A DNA stretch of 64,000 nucleotides from BACL21 sp038141525 (GCA_038141525.1 JAYQIF010000002.1:1-64000); one strand, 5' to 3'. Shown: positions 6,905-15,992, counted from the first letter of the stretch. A program made the numbers and translations. Notes: generated by a model from the letters alone, not told the origin.

Positions 6905-9144
6905 AATCCCAGGGTGATTCCGGCCAAAATATTCATCAGCGCTTGCGGATAATAACCCGTTCCCTCTATGGTTGTTATGGTCCCTGGTACAGAAAAATCA
7001 TCGTCATAAGTATAGTAATAGCCATTACTGCTGTAGGCTGCGCCGAATAGGTTGTTGACCAAAAGCTCAACAGACATGGATTTCCCAATCAAAGGCTTTG
7101 ACCATGAATACGACGCCGTAACATCATGAACTGTATAGGCCGGTAACAAAGACACTGGACTCTCAGTATTGCTCATGAATTGATCTCCGACATGACGCGT
7201 AGTCCAAGCTAAACGCCCGCCTTGAAAAGGCGTGTAAACCACCGTGCCACTTGCAATAACACTAGGGGCGAAGGAGATATCTGTAGTGCCCAAATTTTGC
7301 AACACCCCGTCAATAGAGCTCACAAAATCGACGTTTTTATTTTGACTAAAAGCCAGCGCAGACTGCAAGGCCCATTGTTTTGTGAACTGCCATGAGCCTT
7401 CCAGCTCAAGCCCAGTGCGGTAACTGCGACCACTGGTCGCCCGAATTGGGGCACCACTGTTATCAATAGCTCCCGTAAGCACCAACTGATCTTGATAGTT
7501 CATATAATAAGCCACAAGGCTGTATTTATACGATTGACCTTTTGCCGTGCTGCCTTTGGCGCGCCATCCAAGTTCAAAATCATCCAATCGTTCGGGGGTG
7601 AATACGCCTTGTTCAAAATCACTACGACGCGGTTCTCTGTGCGATCGACCAATGGAGGCATACAAGAGTTGACCTTTTCCAAAATTTTTGGTGACCCCAA
7701 ACTTAGGGTTAAAAAAACCATACTGCTGCTGTACATTCAAAGGCAATAAATCCGAAGTGATTCCGGAGGTACGATAACTGATGTAGCGCTGTTGCAAATC
7801 GGCATAAACAGACCAGTCCGAGCTCAGACTCCAGTTTACTTTTGAAAAAATACTGGTCTCGTTTTTATCGCCATTGCCCGAATAATAGCGCTGCCTAGGA
7901 TTAGCCTCTGGCGCATAGCGCGCCCAAATCAATTCACCAAAATGATCCCCGCCATAATAACTGGTATAAATTCCAGAGGTCCACTCGAGGTCAGCGTATT
8001 TGTAATTGAGATGCGCATTTAGGGCATAAAAATTATTGTTCAACCAGCGGCGACGCACCAAATCAGTGGCTGTAATATTCTGGCCGTCTGCCACTACAGG
8101 ATTTAATCCATAAGTGGTCAAATCTGCATCGCTGCTAAAGAGTACCGATTGACTATACCAGGCATCGACATATTCCTCGAAATAACCCCGACCATGGGTG
8201 TAATTCAAACTCACTTGACTGTCCCAGCGAGAAGACAAGTCCTGGCTCCACAAAAACTGCACATGATCTTGTTTGTAATTATCGACCTGCTGATCGTAAA
8301 AGCCCTCCAGATTGCCTTGATCATCGTATTGTGCCCCCGCTGGATTATAACGACGGTTCTGATCTAAAGTAGCCTGATCAATCCCATACCACGATTGATA
8401 GGTGACCTCACGCCCCCCAAAACCTATGAGACTGATTTTAGTGCGCTCAGACGCGTAATCCCCCTGGAGCCAATAGGCCGCTAAATCGCTAGAGGCGCGC
8501 TCAATGTAGCCATCACTGTCGATCTTTGAGAGGCGTCCCGAAAATGAGAATCCATCGGCAAGAGGCCCCGAAGAAAATTTTAAATTATGTCTTTGGGTGT
8601 TAAAGGACCCGCCGCTACTTTGCACTTGAAAACTGGGCTTTGATTGTGCCTTGTAAGTGGACAGATTCAAACTAGCGCCGAAGGCACCAGGACCAAAGGC
8701 AGTACTTCCCACACCTCGTTGGAGCTGCAAGTCCTCGACCGATGAGCCCAGGTCCGGCAAATTCACCCAAAAAACACCTTGACTTTCGGCATCGTTGTAA
8801 GGGATCCCGTTTATACTGACATTGACCCGAGTAGCATCACTCCCCCGAACGCGAAGGCCTGTGTAACCCACTCCTGCACCAGCGTCACTTGTGGCGACGA
8901 CTCCGGGTAAATTTTGAATCAAATAAGGCATGTCTTGGCCTAAATTGAGTGGGGCCAAATCCTGAGCAGTTAGGTTAGATTGAGTGATGGGATCCTGTAG
9001 TTTGGCCTTGGTGGCTTTGAGTAGCACTTCACTCAAGGTTTGTACCTGAGTTGAGTCTTGGGTTGAGTCTTTAGATTGAGGCTCTTGGGCCAATAAACTG
9101 CCGCATAGACTCCCTGCGGCCAAGGTTAAAAATAAAGGTTTCAT
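6901..9144 (-). CDS. TonB-dependent receptor, probably for thiamine
   Basis: This 747-residue outer-membrane receptor has a Sec signal peptide (residues 1-19, ending LLAQ), a TonB box-like segment (TLSEVLLKATKA), a plug domain (about 55-165; LPGVVATSDAG, GLRVRGSDATRVNVSINGIP) and a 22-strand barrel region to the C-terminal phenylalanine (ILAGITLGF). A TPP riboswitch lies directly upstream in the same direction (9243-9333), so its substrate is probably thiamine or a derivative; TPP-regulated receptors of this kind are known in Bacteroidota. It lies downstream of genes for a PnuC-type permease, a NadR-like kinase and a DUF4301 protein. The frame is intact. Confidence 0.88.
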   Translation of the reverse strand: MKPLFLTLAAGSLCGSLLAQEPQSKDSTQDSTQVQTLSEVLLKATKAKLQDPITQSNLTAQDLAPLNLGQDMPYLIQNLPGVVATSDAGAGVGYTGLRVRGSDATRVNVSINGIPYNDAESQGVFWVNLPDLGSSVEDLQLQRGVGSTAFGPGAFGASLNLSTYKAQSKPSFQVQSSGGSFNTQRHNLKFSSGPLADGFSFSGRLSKIDSDGYIERASSDLAAYWLQGDYASERTKISLIGFGGREVTYQSWYGIDQATLDQNRRYNPAGAQYDDQGNLEGFYDQQVDNYKQDHVQFLWSQDLSSRWDSQVSLNYTHGRGYFEEYVDAWYSQSVLFSSDADLTTYGLNPVVADGQNITATDLVRRRWLNNNFYALNAHLNYKYADLEWTSGIYTSYYGGDHFGELIWARYAPEANPRQRYYSGNGDKNETSIFSKVNWSLSSDWSVYADLQQRYISYRTSGITSDLLPLNVQQQYGFFNPKFGVTKNFGKGQLLYASIGRSHREPRRSDFEQGVFTPERLDDFELGWRAKGSTAKGQSYKYSLVAYYMNYQDQLVLTGAIDNSGAPIRATSGRSYRTGLELEGSWQFTKQWALQSALAFSQNKNVDFVSSIDGVLQNLGTTDISFAPSVIASGTVVYTPFQGGRLAWTTRHVGDQFMSNTESPVSLLPAYTVHDVTASYSWSKPLIGKSMSVELLVNNLFGAAYSSNGYYYTYDDDFSVPGTITTIEGTGYYPQALMNILAGITLGF

Positions 9145-9162
9145 TCGTAAACGATTTACGAA
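9144..9162 (-). promoter_or_regulatory. Hairpin touching the receptor start codon
   Basis: On the minus strand TTCGTAAA-TCG-TTTACGAA forms a perfect 8-bp stem with a 3-nt loop. Its last A is the first base of the receptor ATG (9142-9144). It would cover the ribosome landing zone, so it could be part of the expression platform of the upstream TPP riboswitch. A second inverted repeat, TCCGAA/TTTCGGA, lies near 9222-9240, between this hairpin and the aptamer. Confidence 0.6.
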
Positions 9163-9242
9163 TAAAAGGGGCCATTATTCTTTGGTTAATAATTAATGTT
9201 GTCGCCATTACGACTTTAGCTCCGAAATTGACTTCGGATTGT

Positions 9243-9333
9243 TTCCTAAACAGCATTACCTGTTCCAGGTTCTATGGGTATAATCTCAGCCGGACTTTAT
9301 CTGTTTAAAGTTTTTACCCAGCACCCCTTTGAG
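9243..9333 (-). promoter_or_regulatory. TPP riboswitch (THI element)
   Basis: The minus strand shows the THI-box core in order: GGGGTGCTGGGT, then GGCTGAGATTATACCC (the CUGAGA pyrimidine-sensing bulge with ACCC), then GAACCTGGAACAGGTAATGC (pyrophosphate-sensor helix). These match the thi-box consensus. It lies about 100 nt before the receptor start and 130 bp after the DUF4301 stop, so it should control the receptor by thiamine pyrophosphate. The region 9334-9465 holds nothing else I can identify. Confidence 0.93.
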
Positions 9334-9465
9334 ATGATGGCTCAAAATTAGACAAGATAACTCAGACTTCAAAACATTATCAAGCAGAAACGTATCGCCC
9401 TGAAGGAGTCGGGTATAGAGAAAAATACAGCAGGACTCAACTCCATTGAGCGTCAGAAGAAGTAA

Positions 9466-10990
9466 CTAAAGTAGTGGTCTGTGAGCCTTGTTCAACAGAT
9501 CGTTTACGGTCTTGACTGGATTAAACGTCTCAAGAGGAACTGCCACGAAAATAGTATGCCATCCCGCCATCGACCCATTCCATAAACCAGGAAGCTCGAG
9601 CGCTTTCAAGGGACGTCCTTGATGATTTTTATGGGCAATAAAACTCATGCGCTCATCGCGATAATTCATTAAATCGTAAGGCTCCCCCCGATGATCGCGC
9701 AAACCACAAACCAGATCGACAGGGTTAAAATGGGTCGCCTGAGTAAAGACATCCATGTGTCTTTGATTGTCTTTATCAAACTGAGCCCCTTCTAGTATTT
9801 GCAGACTCGCCCCATGTCGCTCATCCTGAATCCAAAAAGGGCCACCACCGGGCGCTCCTGTGTTGGCTACCACCCCACAAACTCGAATGGGACGATAAAG
9901 CAATCATAAGCTTCTTTGCGGGTTTTCGGCAAGGCCCGTAAACCAAAGCTCTTCCATAAAAATGCATTGATCTCCTCCAAAGAGGACTGCTGTGGGTTGG
10001 TCGATAAAATCCCCAAATACTCATGCACCTTGGCCTGGTAATCCAACAAAATTCCCGCCAGCCCTTTTTTGTAGAGCGCTAATTCTTCCACTCCTTCTTG
10101 GGCCATGACATTATCGATATTCTTGATAAAAACAACATCGGCATCAACTTCATTTAAATTTTCAATAACGCCCCATGTCCGGAAGGACGAAAGACCAGTC
10201 GCCCGAGGTCATCGCGAAAAGGTTTATTGTCTAGATCGACCGCTATGGTCTTGGTGCGGTCCTTTTGAAAGGAATACGAAATGTGAAAATTCTTTTTGGT
10301 TTGACGCTCCAAACGCGATTGCACTCGAGAAAATTCAGATTTGAACCCGTCGAGATGTTCCGGAGAAAAAGTAAAATGCGTGTAAACCTCATCTTGAATT
10401 CCTGCGTAAAATGCCCCCTCGTAGAGTTGCTCTTCAAAGGCAGTAAGTATATTTTTTTTATAGCGATGAAAAGGAATGAGTCCCTTGGGCAAACCGCTAT
10501 AATTAAGTCCAGGCTCTTGCACCAAAACAGAAACCATAGTGGCAAATCGCTTTTCCTTGGTCCAAGTTTTGAACTCGGGATGAAGCTGTCGCACTTGCTG
10601 TCGGATTAATTCAATAAAGGGAAACTCATTGATGTTATAATAAAACTTAGCGATTGCCTCACGACCAGGCTCCGCCAGATAATCATTCAGACTGTCTTTT
10701 TCAGGGTCAAATGAATTCAAAAAATCAAAGAGAAAACCGAACATCCGGGTCGCAGCGCCTGAAGCCGGGACAAATTTTACGACGTCCAGTGTTTTGGCTT
10801 TCTGTTCGAATATTTTGGCCCAAAGGCGCCATTGCTCAGAATCACCATCAATAATGCCGTCCCCGATAGTGGCAGGACGCAAGACATCTAGCGAAGGAAT
10901 GCCACGCTCAAATATTTGGATTTGGGCTAAAACCTCATCTCGGTCCAACCCCAAATCTTGAATATCCTCTAGGTCACGATTGTCAAACAT
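9466..10990 (-). CDS. DUF4301 family protein (two indels)
   Basis: Three frames join to one DUF4301 protein of about 508 residues: MFDNRDLEDIQDLGL.. (10154-10990), a middle part (..VDADVVFIKNIDNVMAQ, to about 9903) and a C-terminal part (RPIRVCGVVANTGAPGGGPFW to 9466). One base is missing near 10167 (GCGTTATTGAAAAT, expected GCGTTAATTGAAAAT) and one near 9903 (GATTGCTTT, expected GATTTGCTTT). Conserved features include VPASGAATRMF near residue 77 and the glycine-rich GAPGGGPFW. These resemble sugar-phosphate nucleotidyltransferase-type motifs, but the biochemical role is unknown to me. Its start overlaps the upstream kinase by 8 bp, so the unit runs permease, kinase, DUF4301, then riboswitch and receptor. 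Confidence 0.82.
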
Positions 10991-11519
10991 TCAGATTGGG
11001 CCAGGTTTTATTAATGAATTCACAAGCTTGTTTAAGTCGCTCTTTATGAGATCCACTGATCACCATATAACGCGCCTTCTTTTGATCTAAATAGGTTTTA
11101 AAGATACTGAATAAGGTCTCGCGGGCCAAAGGTTGATCGCGCAAGTCATCAGCCTCCCAAGGAATATCGGGCTTGGTTAAGAGATAAATGACTTGGTCCT
11201 TCAAAGGGCGCATATTCGGCGGAATTTGGCCCCAATTGGCGCCAAAATAATAAGTAAAATAGACGTCAAGTTGTTCAATATTGGTGTCCATAAATGCGGG
11301 ACAACCTCGAGATGACGCCTGCTCCAGAGCCTGCTGCTGCGCTTCAAATTGACCCTCCATTAAGTGGGAGATATCTTGGCGAGCGACCGTGCGCTTTTGC
11401 GTGTCCCAAATATGTTGCGCGTAGTTCCTTAAAAACTCCGAAGATAAAACCCCGTTATAATGCGCCGCTAAGGCTGATGCGAGGGTTGATTTACCACTAC
11501 ACTCAGGGCCAAAGAGCAC
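10983..11519 (-). CDS. NadR-like P-loop nucleoside kinase
   Basis: This P-loop protein of about 178 residues resembles the ribosylnicotinamide-kinase half of NadR. It has Walker A GPECSGKST very near the N-terminus, a YAQHIWDTQ segment, DTNIEQLDVYFTYYFG (Walker B-like acidic pair) and the lid motif DDLRDQPLARE. The only in-frame start that leaves the P-loop intact is a GTG at 11519; the frame is open further upstream to a stop near 11570, so the true start is uncertain or lost to an indel. It sits between a PnuC-type permease and DUF4301. In a TPP-regulated locus it may phosphorylate an imported vitamin (inference); a nicotinamide riboside substrate is the alternative. Confidence 0.75.
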   Translation of the reverse strand: MLFGPECSGKSTLASALAAHYNGVLSSEFLRNYAQHIWDTQKRTVARQDISHLMEGQFEAQQQALEQASSRGCPAFMDTNIEQLDVYFTYYFGANWGQIPPNMRPLKDQVIYLLTKPDIPWEADDLRDQPLARETLFSIFKTYLDQKKARYMVISGSHKERLKQACEFINKTWPNLNV

Positions 11520-11597
11520 AATTTGCGGAGCAATTATTTGATCAATTGAGGCGATAAAACAGAGTTATAGGGCAATAAGACTATGATTTTGAGGAAA

Positions 11598-12218
11598 TTA
11601 CTGAGCTTTCAAAGATTTACGCCATGCGAGTAATCCTTGTACAGCCAGCACGGTAAAGATAAGGTATTGCAACGAAAGCATACCCATGCCGCGATAGGCA
11701 TAAAGCGGCACCGTGATCACATCACCGATGATCCATAAGGTCCAGTTTTCTATTTTTTTATTGGCCATATACCACATGGCAGTGAAAAATATACCAGAAG
11801 TGACCATATCGACATAACTGAACCACTGCATGTCGTAATCAAAAGCTTGATACACCCCATAAGTGACCCCAATAGTGATTAAAAAAAAGACAAACCCCAC
11901 GGACCGCTCCTTAAAATTCGTGACACTTATTTTGTATACGGGTTGTTCGCCTTTAAAACGCGTCCACTGATACCATCCAAATACACTCATGAGGCTGTAG
12001 TAAACATTCATCATCATGTCCCCGTAGTACTGCGCCTGATACAACAAATACACAGTGAGTGCCGTCCCAATGAGTCCGGTCGGATATACCAGAATATTGG
12101 CTTTTTTGGCATACCACACACTGAGTATTCCACAAACAAAGGCAATGGCCTCTATCATTATTTGAGAGACTGCTGCTGTTTTGTAAGGACCAATAATAAA
12201 ATCAATGAATGTTTCCAT
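11598..12218 (-). CDS. PnuC-family vitamin permease (PnuT-like)
   Basis: A membrane protein of 206 residues with about seven hydrophobic helices. It carries PnuC-family signatures: SVWYAKKANILVYPTGLIGT near residue 35, SVFGWYQWTRFKG, and WIIGDVITVPLYAYRG near the end. PnuC proteins take up nicotinamide riboside; close relatives named PnuT take up thiamine. With the TPP riboswitch and receptor downstream I favour thiamine. I used the ATG at 12218 (METFIDF), 8 bp after the GGGP synthase stop; the longer frame to 12284 would overlap that gene. Confidence 0.82.
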   Translation of the reverse strand: METFIDFIIGPYKTAAVSQIMIEAIAFVCGILSVWYAKKANILVYPTGLIGTALTVYLLYQAQYYGDMMMNVYYSLMSVFGWYQWTRFKGEQPVYKISVTNFKERSVGFVFFLITIGVTYGVYQAFDYDMQWFSYVDMVTSGIFFTAMWYMANKKIENWTLWIIGDVITVPLYAYRGMGMLSLQYLIFTVLAVQGLLAWRKSLKAQ

Positions 12219-12225
12219 AAACCGT

Positions 12226-12965
12226 TTACTCGCTCTTGAATAAAATTTCTTCGATGGCTGTGCCGACCACAACCATATCTGCACCGGCGGCCCAAGCAGC
12301 CTTTATTTGTGACTGTTTACGAAGCCCTCCTCCGACAATTAACGGAAGCCCTGTAACGGTTTATTAGGTGCTGAATAATTTCAGAGGTTACTGGATTTTG
12401 TGCCCCACTACCTGCTTCTAAATATATAGCCTTTGTGCCCATATAGCAAGCCGCCATAGCGCGATTTACAATCACTTCAAGCTCGTGGGTTAATAAAGGC
12501 TGAGTCGCTGTGACGCGCGCTACGGCACTTTGATTACCGCCATCGATCAGCAAATATGCAGTGGCTATTGTATGCAGGTCCATGGTCCGGAGCTTGGCTG
12601 CAGCGCGGGTTTGCTGGCCAATCAAATATTCTGGATTGTCCCCTGAGATTAAAGACAAAAACAACAAAGCATCCGCCGCTGGACTAATTTGCTCAGCATC
12701 TCCAGGGAATATCCATACAGGCAAAGCACTGTGCCGTTTTATGGCAAAAACGAGTTCATGGGTCTCACCCGGTGCTACGGCTGCTGCCGCCGACAAATAT
12801 ATGGGTGACTTGCTGGGGTAAATGCCTGAGTAATTTAGGAACCATTTCGGTGGTGCACTTATCCGGATCGACAAGCACGGCAAATTGCTTTTGACCTTTT
12901 TTGATGGCTTCGATCCAATGTTCTAGGGGACTCGGCGGACTATCGTTTCGAATTGGGTTAATCAT
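12226..12965 (-). CDS. Geranylgeranylglyceryl phosphate synthase (PcrB-like, two indels)
   Basis: Three frames join to a (beta/alpha)8 enzyme of about 245 residues that transfers a prenyl chain to glycerol-1-phosphate. The parts carry the family motifs FAVLVDPDKC and HIFVGGSS (first frame), APGETHELVFAIKRH and YLEAGSGAQ (second), and LPLIVGGGLRKQSQ with DMVVVGTAIEE (third, ending at 12226). One base appears inserted near 12781 (AGCAGCCGTAGC) and one near 12352 (CGTTACAGGGCTT). The ATG at 12965 overlaps the phosphopantetheinyl transferase gene by 8 bp, and the PnuC gene starts 8 bp after the stop. Bacteroidota members of this family are known to act on geranylgeranyl diphosphate. Confidence 0.85.
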
Positions 12966-13635
12966 CGGCCGCAGCATCTTTGGTCATTCCGCAGACGTAT
13001 TGATCCGCAATAAATCCTTTGTATAAAAAATTACGCGCTTCACCCTTGGTGATTTTTCCTTTGGCCTGAACCAGACCATGCATATCTACCGGTATCAGCA
13101 CCGCCAAATCTTTTTCCTGTGTCCATTCACTCAGAGCAATGTCACTTAGAAAACCCAGACCAGGTATTGAGGCCATTTTGTAAATGCTTTCTTTGGCGGT
13201 CCAGACATAGGTGTATTGATCGACCGCATCAGGGACCAAATGATTGAGTTCTGTGGAGATTCCCGGGCAAAACTTATGGGCGATACGCAAAATTTTAGGG
13301 CGTCGTAATTCAATATCAATCCCCACAGGGTGGGGCGCCACAATAATGGCCGAACGGTCATGAGAATGCGTTATGGAAATAAACTGGCCGTTGTTTAAAA
13401 ATGGTTTGCCAAAGTCATCGTAATACAAATCATCATCCGACAAATCGGCCGCTTGTAGTAACCCCCGTACACTGAGAAACCCTTTGCGATGGACCTGGCT
13501 TTTCATAGCATTAAATCGCTCTTTGCTGCGGTCATTCATACGGACAATAGCCAACAACTCTTCTTCCGATTCGGAAATATCCCAAAGGTAAACAAGGGCC
13601 TCGGGCCAAGGGTCAATCGTTGTTAAAAGTGGCAT
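12958..13635 (-). CDS. 4'-phosphopantetheinyl transferase superfamily protein
   Basis: This 225-residue protein is a Sfp-type transferase, which moves 4'-phosphopantetheine from CoA to a carrier-protein serine. It has the two metal and CoA motifs: PVGIDIELRRP (GxDxE) and WTAKESIYKMA (W-KE-xxK). ITHSHDRSAIIVA precedes the first. The start at 13635 (MPLLTTIDPWPE) gives the usual length; the open frame continues to 14055 but that part is antisense to ahcY. It diverges from ahcY over 60 bp. It could serve fatty-acid ACP or a polyene (aryl polyene or flexirubin) synthase; no such cluster is in the window. Confidence 0.85.
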   Translation of the reverse strand: MPLLTTIDPWPEALVYLWDISESEEELLAIVRMNDRSKERFNAMKSQVHRKGFLSVRGLLQAADLSDDDLYYDDFGKPFLNNGQFISITHSHDRSAIIVAPHPVGIDIELRRPKILRIAHKFCPGISTELNHLVPDAVDQYTYVWTAKESIYKMASIPGLGFLSDIALSEWTQEKDLAVLIPVDMHGLVQAKGKITKGEARNFLYKGFIADQYVCGMTKDAAADD

Positions 13636-13655
13636 TGAGTCTAAAAAATGTTCCG

Positions 13656-13663
13656 TACTTTTG
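13656..13663 (+). promoter_or_regulatory. -7 promoter element of ahcY
   Basis: TACTTTTG matches the Bacteroidota consensus TAnnTTTG exactly and lies 33 bp before the ahcY ATG. A TTG at 13635-13637, 18 bp upstream, fits the -33 box. Confidence 0.65.
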
Positions 13664-13695
13664 TCGGCAAATTCGAATCCTTCAAATATAACAAT

Positions 13696-15012
13696 ATGCC
13701 CACAAACACAGTGCCTTACGTACCGTTTAAAGTGAAAGACATGTCCCTGGCTTCTTGGGGACGAAAAGAAATTGAATTGGCAGAAGCTGAGATGCCTGGA
13801 CTTATGGCCTTGCGCGCCGAATATGGCGACAGCAAGCCGCTTGCTGGAGCCCGCATTGCAGGTTGTCTGCACATGACCATTCAAACCGCCGTGCTGATTG
13901 AAACCCTGCAGGCTCTTGGGGCTGAGGTGACCTGGAGCTCCTGTAATATCTTCTCGACGCAAGATCAGGCGGCCGCAGCGATAGCGGAGGCCGGCACTGC
14001 CGTATATGCTTGGAAAGGCATGAACGAAGAAGAATTTGACTGGTGTATCGAACAAACTTTGTTTTTTGGAGAAGACCGCCAGCCGCTCAACATGATCCTA
14101 GACGATGGTGGAGATTTGACCAATATGGTGCTGGATCGCTATCCAGAGCTTGTTGCCGGGATCAGAGGACTCAGCGAAGAAACAACCACTGGAGTACACC
14201 GTCTATACGAGCGCATGGAAAACGGCACCTTGCCCCTTCCTGCGATCAACGTGAATGACAGTGTGACCAAAAGTAAATTTGACAACAAATACGGATGTAA
14301 AGAAAGTGCGGTAGATGCCGTACGTCGCGCCACGGACATCATGCTGGCTGGAAAGCGCGTGGTGGTTTGTGGTTATGGTGATGTGGGTAAAGGAACTGCG
14401 GCTTCATTCCGCGGGGCTGGTGCCATCGTTACCGTAACAGAAGTCGATCCAATTTGTGCGCTTCAAGCGGCTATGGATGGTTATGCGGTAAAGAAACTCG
14501 AGACGGTAATCGACACAACGGATATTGTGGTTACCGCCACAGGAAATAAAGATATCGTTCAAGGGACGCATTTTGCCCAGATGAAGGACAAGACTATCGT
14601 TTGCAACATCGGTCACTTTGACAATGAAATCGATGTCGCTTGGCTAAAAGCCAATGCCGACGGACCAAAAGTAGAGATCAAACCTCAGGTCGATAAATAC
14701 ACCCTAAACGGAAAAGACATCGTCCTTTTGGCTGAAGGTCGTTTGGTGAACCTGGGTTGTGCCACGGGGCATCCAAGTTTTGTGATGAGTAACTCCTTTA
14801 CGAACCAAACTTTGGCACAAATCGAACTTTGGAACCATACAGACAAGTATGAAAACAAAGTTTATATGCTCCCTAAGCATTTGGATGAGAAAGTCGCGGC
14901 TTTGCACCTTCAAAAAATAGGCGTGGAGCTCACCGAGCTACGCTCAGATCAGGCCAAATACATCGGGGTGACCCCAGAGGGACCATTTAAGCCTGAGTAT
15001 TACCGATACTAG
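13696..15012 (+). CDS. ahcY: Adenosylhomocysteinase
   Basis: The 438-residue enzyme splits S-adenosylhomocysteine to adenosine and homocysteine, recycling the product of methylation. It shows GCLHMTIQTAVLIETL and SSCNIFSTQDQAAA (substrate domain), NVNDSVTKSKFDN with the catalytic lysine and aspartate region, VVCGYGDVGKGTAAS (NAD-binding Rossmann loop) and GHPSFVMSNSFTNQ. It ends KPEYYRY as usual. I chose the ATG at 13696 (MPTNTVPYVPFKVKD); the upstream in-frame start at 13648 lies before the promoter element. A strong terminator follows. Confidence 0.97.
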   Translation: MPTNTVPYVPFKVKDMSLASWGRKEIELAEAEMPGLMALRAEYGDSKPLAGARIAGCLHMTIQTAVLIETLQALGAEVTWSSCNIFSTQDQAAAAIAEAGTAVYAWKGMNEEEFDWCIEQTLFFGEDRQPLNMILDDGGDLTNMVLDRYPELVAGIRGLSEETTTGVHRLYERMENGTLPLPAINVNDSVTKSKFDNKYGCKESAVDAVRRATDIMLAGKRVVVCGYGDVGKGTAASFRGAGAIVTVTEVDPICALQAAMDGYAVKKLETVIDTTDIVVTATGNKDIVQGTHFAQMKDKTIVCNIGHFDNEIDVAWLKANADGPKVEIKPQVDKYTLNGKDIVLLAEGRLVNLGCATGHPSFVMSNSFTNQTLAQIELWNHTDKYENKVYMLPKHLDEKVAALHLQKIGVELTELRSDQAKYIGVTPEGPFKPEYYRY

Positions 15013-15039
15013 TGCTGGCCCAGCAATGGAATTATTCAA

Positions 15040-15073
15040 TAAAAAAGCCCCGTCAAATGACGGGGCTTTTTTT
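15040..15073. terminator. Terminator between ahcY and rpmA
   Basis: AAAAAAGCCCCGTC and GACGGGGCTTTTTTT flank an AAAT loop. The stem is GC-rich, with a T-run in both directions, so it can end both ahcY (plus) and rplU-rpmA (minus). Confidence 0.92.
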
Positions 15074-15093
15074 ATCTCATACCTGAAAAAAAT

Positions 15094-15357
15094 TTAGGCT
15101 TCCCCTTGAGGAACGATGGAAACAAATGATTTTCCTCCCTTTTTCTTTTCAAATTTCACAGTACCATCAACCTTAGCGTGCAGAGTATGGTCTTTTCCAA
15201 GATATACATTCTCCCCGGGATGATGTTGTGTACCACGTTGTCTTACGATGATGTTTCCAGCAATTGCCGCCTGACCACCAAAAATCTTTACCCCTAGGCG
15301 TTTCGATTCTGATTCGCGACCGTTTTTAGAACTACCAACTCCTTTTTTGTGAGCCAT
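15094..15357 (-). CDS. rpmA: 50S ribosomal protein bL27
   Basis: The 87-residue protein begins MAHKKGVGSSKNGRESESKR and contains GGQAAIAGNIIVRQRGT and HPGENVYLGKDHTLHA, all standard for bL27. The N-terminus near the peptidyl-transferase centre is of the type without a cleavable leader. It is the second gene after rplU, 19 bp apart, the usual order. Confidence 0.97.
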   Translation of the reverse strand: MAHKKGVGSSKNGRESESKRLGVKIFGGQAAIAGNIIVRQRGTQHHPGENVYLGKDHTLHAKVDGTVKFEKKKGGKSFVSIVPQGEA

Positions 15358-15376
15358 TTTCTTTCGGTTTTATAGG

Positions 15377-15919
15377 TTATACATTTTTGATTGCTTCGAT
15401 CAGATCTGCTTTCTTCATTGAAGAAATTCCAGCAATACCTTTTTCTTTGGCAACCGCTTTTAGTTGAGCAACAGTCATAGAGTTGTAATCTACAGCATCA
15501 TCAGCTTTGGCTGCCTTTGGCGCCTCTGCTTTAGGTGCTGACTTAGCTTTTGGAGCATCAGCCTTTGGCGCTGCAGCTTTAGCTTTTGGAGCCGCTTTTT
15601 TGGCGCCACTTGACACAATACCTTCAATCACGATTTCGGTTAATGATTGACGGTGACCATTTTTCTTACGGTAACCCTTTCTGCGTTTTTTCTTAAACAC
15701 AACTACTTTATCACCCTTGAGGTGCTTCAGGACTTTCGCGCCTACTTGAGCGCCGTCTATAGCCGGGGCGCCAACGGTAACTTTATCTCCGTCACCAATC
15801 AAAAGAACATTGTCAAAGGAAACCTTTGAACCTTCTTCGGCCGGTAAACGATGGACAAATACCTTTTGGTCTTTCGCAACTTTGAATTGCTGCCCTGCTA
15901 TCTCTACAATTGCATACAT
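15377..15919 (-). CDS. rplU: 50S ribosomal protein bL21 with C-terminal extension
   Basis: Residues 1-103 are a normal bL21 (MYAIVEIAGQQFKVAKDQK.., KKKRRKGYRKKNGHRQ, which binds 23S rRNA). About 77 further residues follow: an Ala-Lys-Pro linker (residues 108-140, repeated AAPKA units) and a final 35-residue helical domain (MTVAQLKAVAKEKGI..MKKADLIEAI) resembling the SAP/Rho-N helix-extension-helix fold. Extended L21 proteins occur in other Bacteroidota, so this is probably real. The role of the tail is unknown; nucleic-acid binding is likely from the fold. It is the first gene of the rplU-rpmA operon. Confidence 0.93.
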   Translation of the reverse strand: MYAIVEIAGQQFKVAKDQKVFVHRLPAEEGSKVSFDNVLLIGDGDKVTVGAPAIDGAQVGAKVLKHLKGDKVVVFKKKRRKGYRKKNGHRQSLTEIVIEGIVSSGAKKAAPKAKAAAPKADAPKAKSAPKAEAPKAAKADDAVDYNSMTVAQLKAVAKEKGIAGISSMKKADLIEAIKNV

Positions 15920-15992
15920 AGCGTATCGATTAATTTATTGTTTTTTAAAATACCATAGGCTCGAACCAAAGTGGCTGGGCCTTAGGCGGGTG

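Noticed and set aside
12958..14055. Long N-terminal form of the phosphopantetheinyl transferase
   Set aside because: The 140 extra residues are antisense to the start of ahcY and have no family similarity; the start at 13635 gives normal length.
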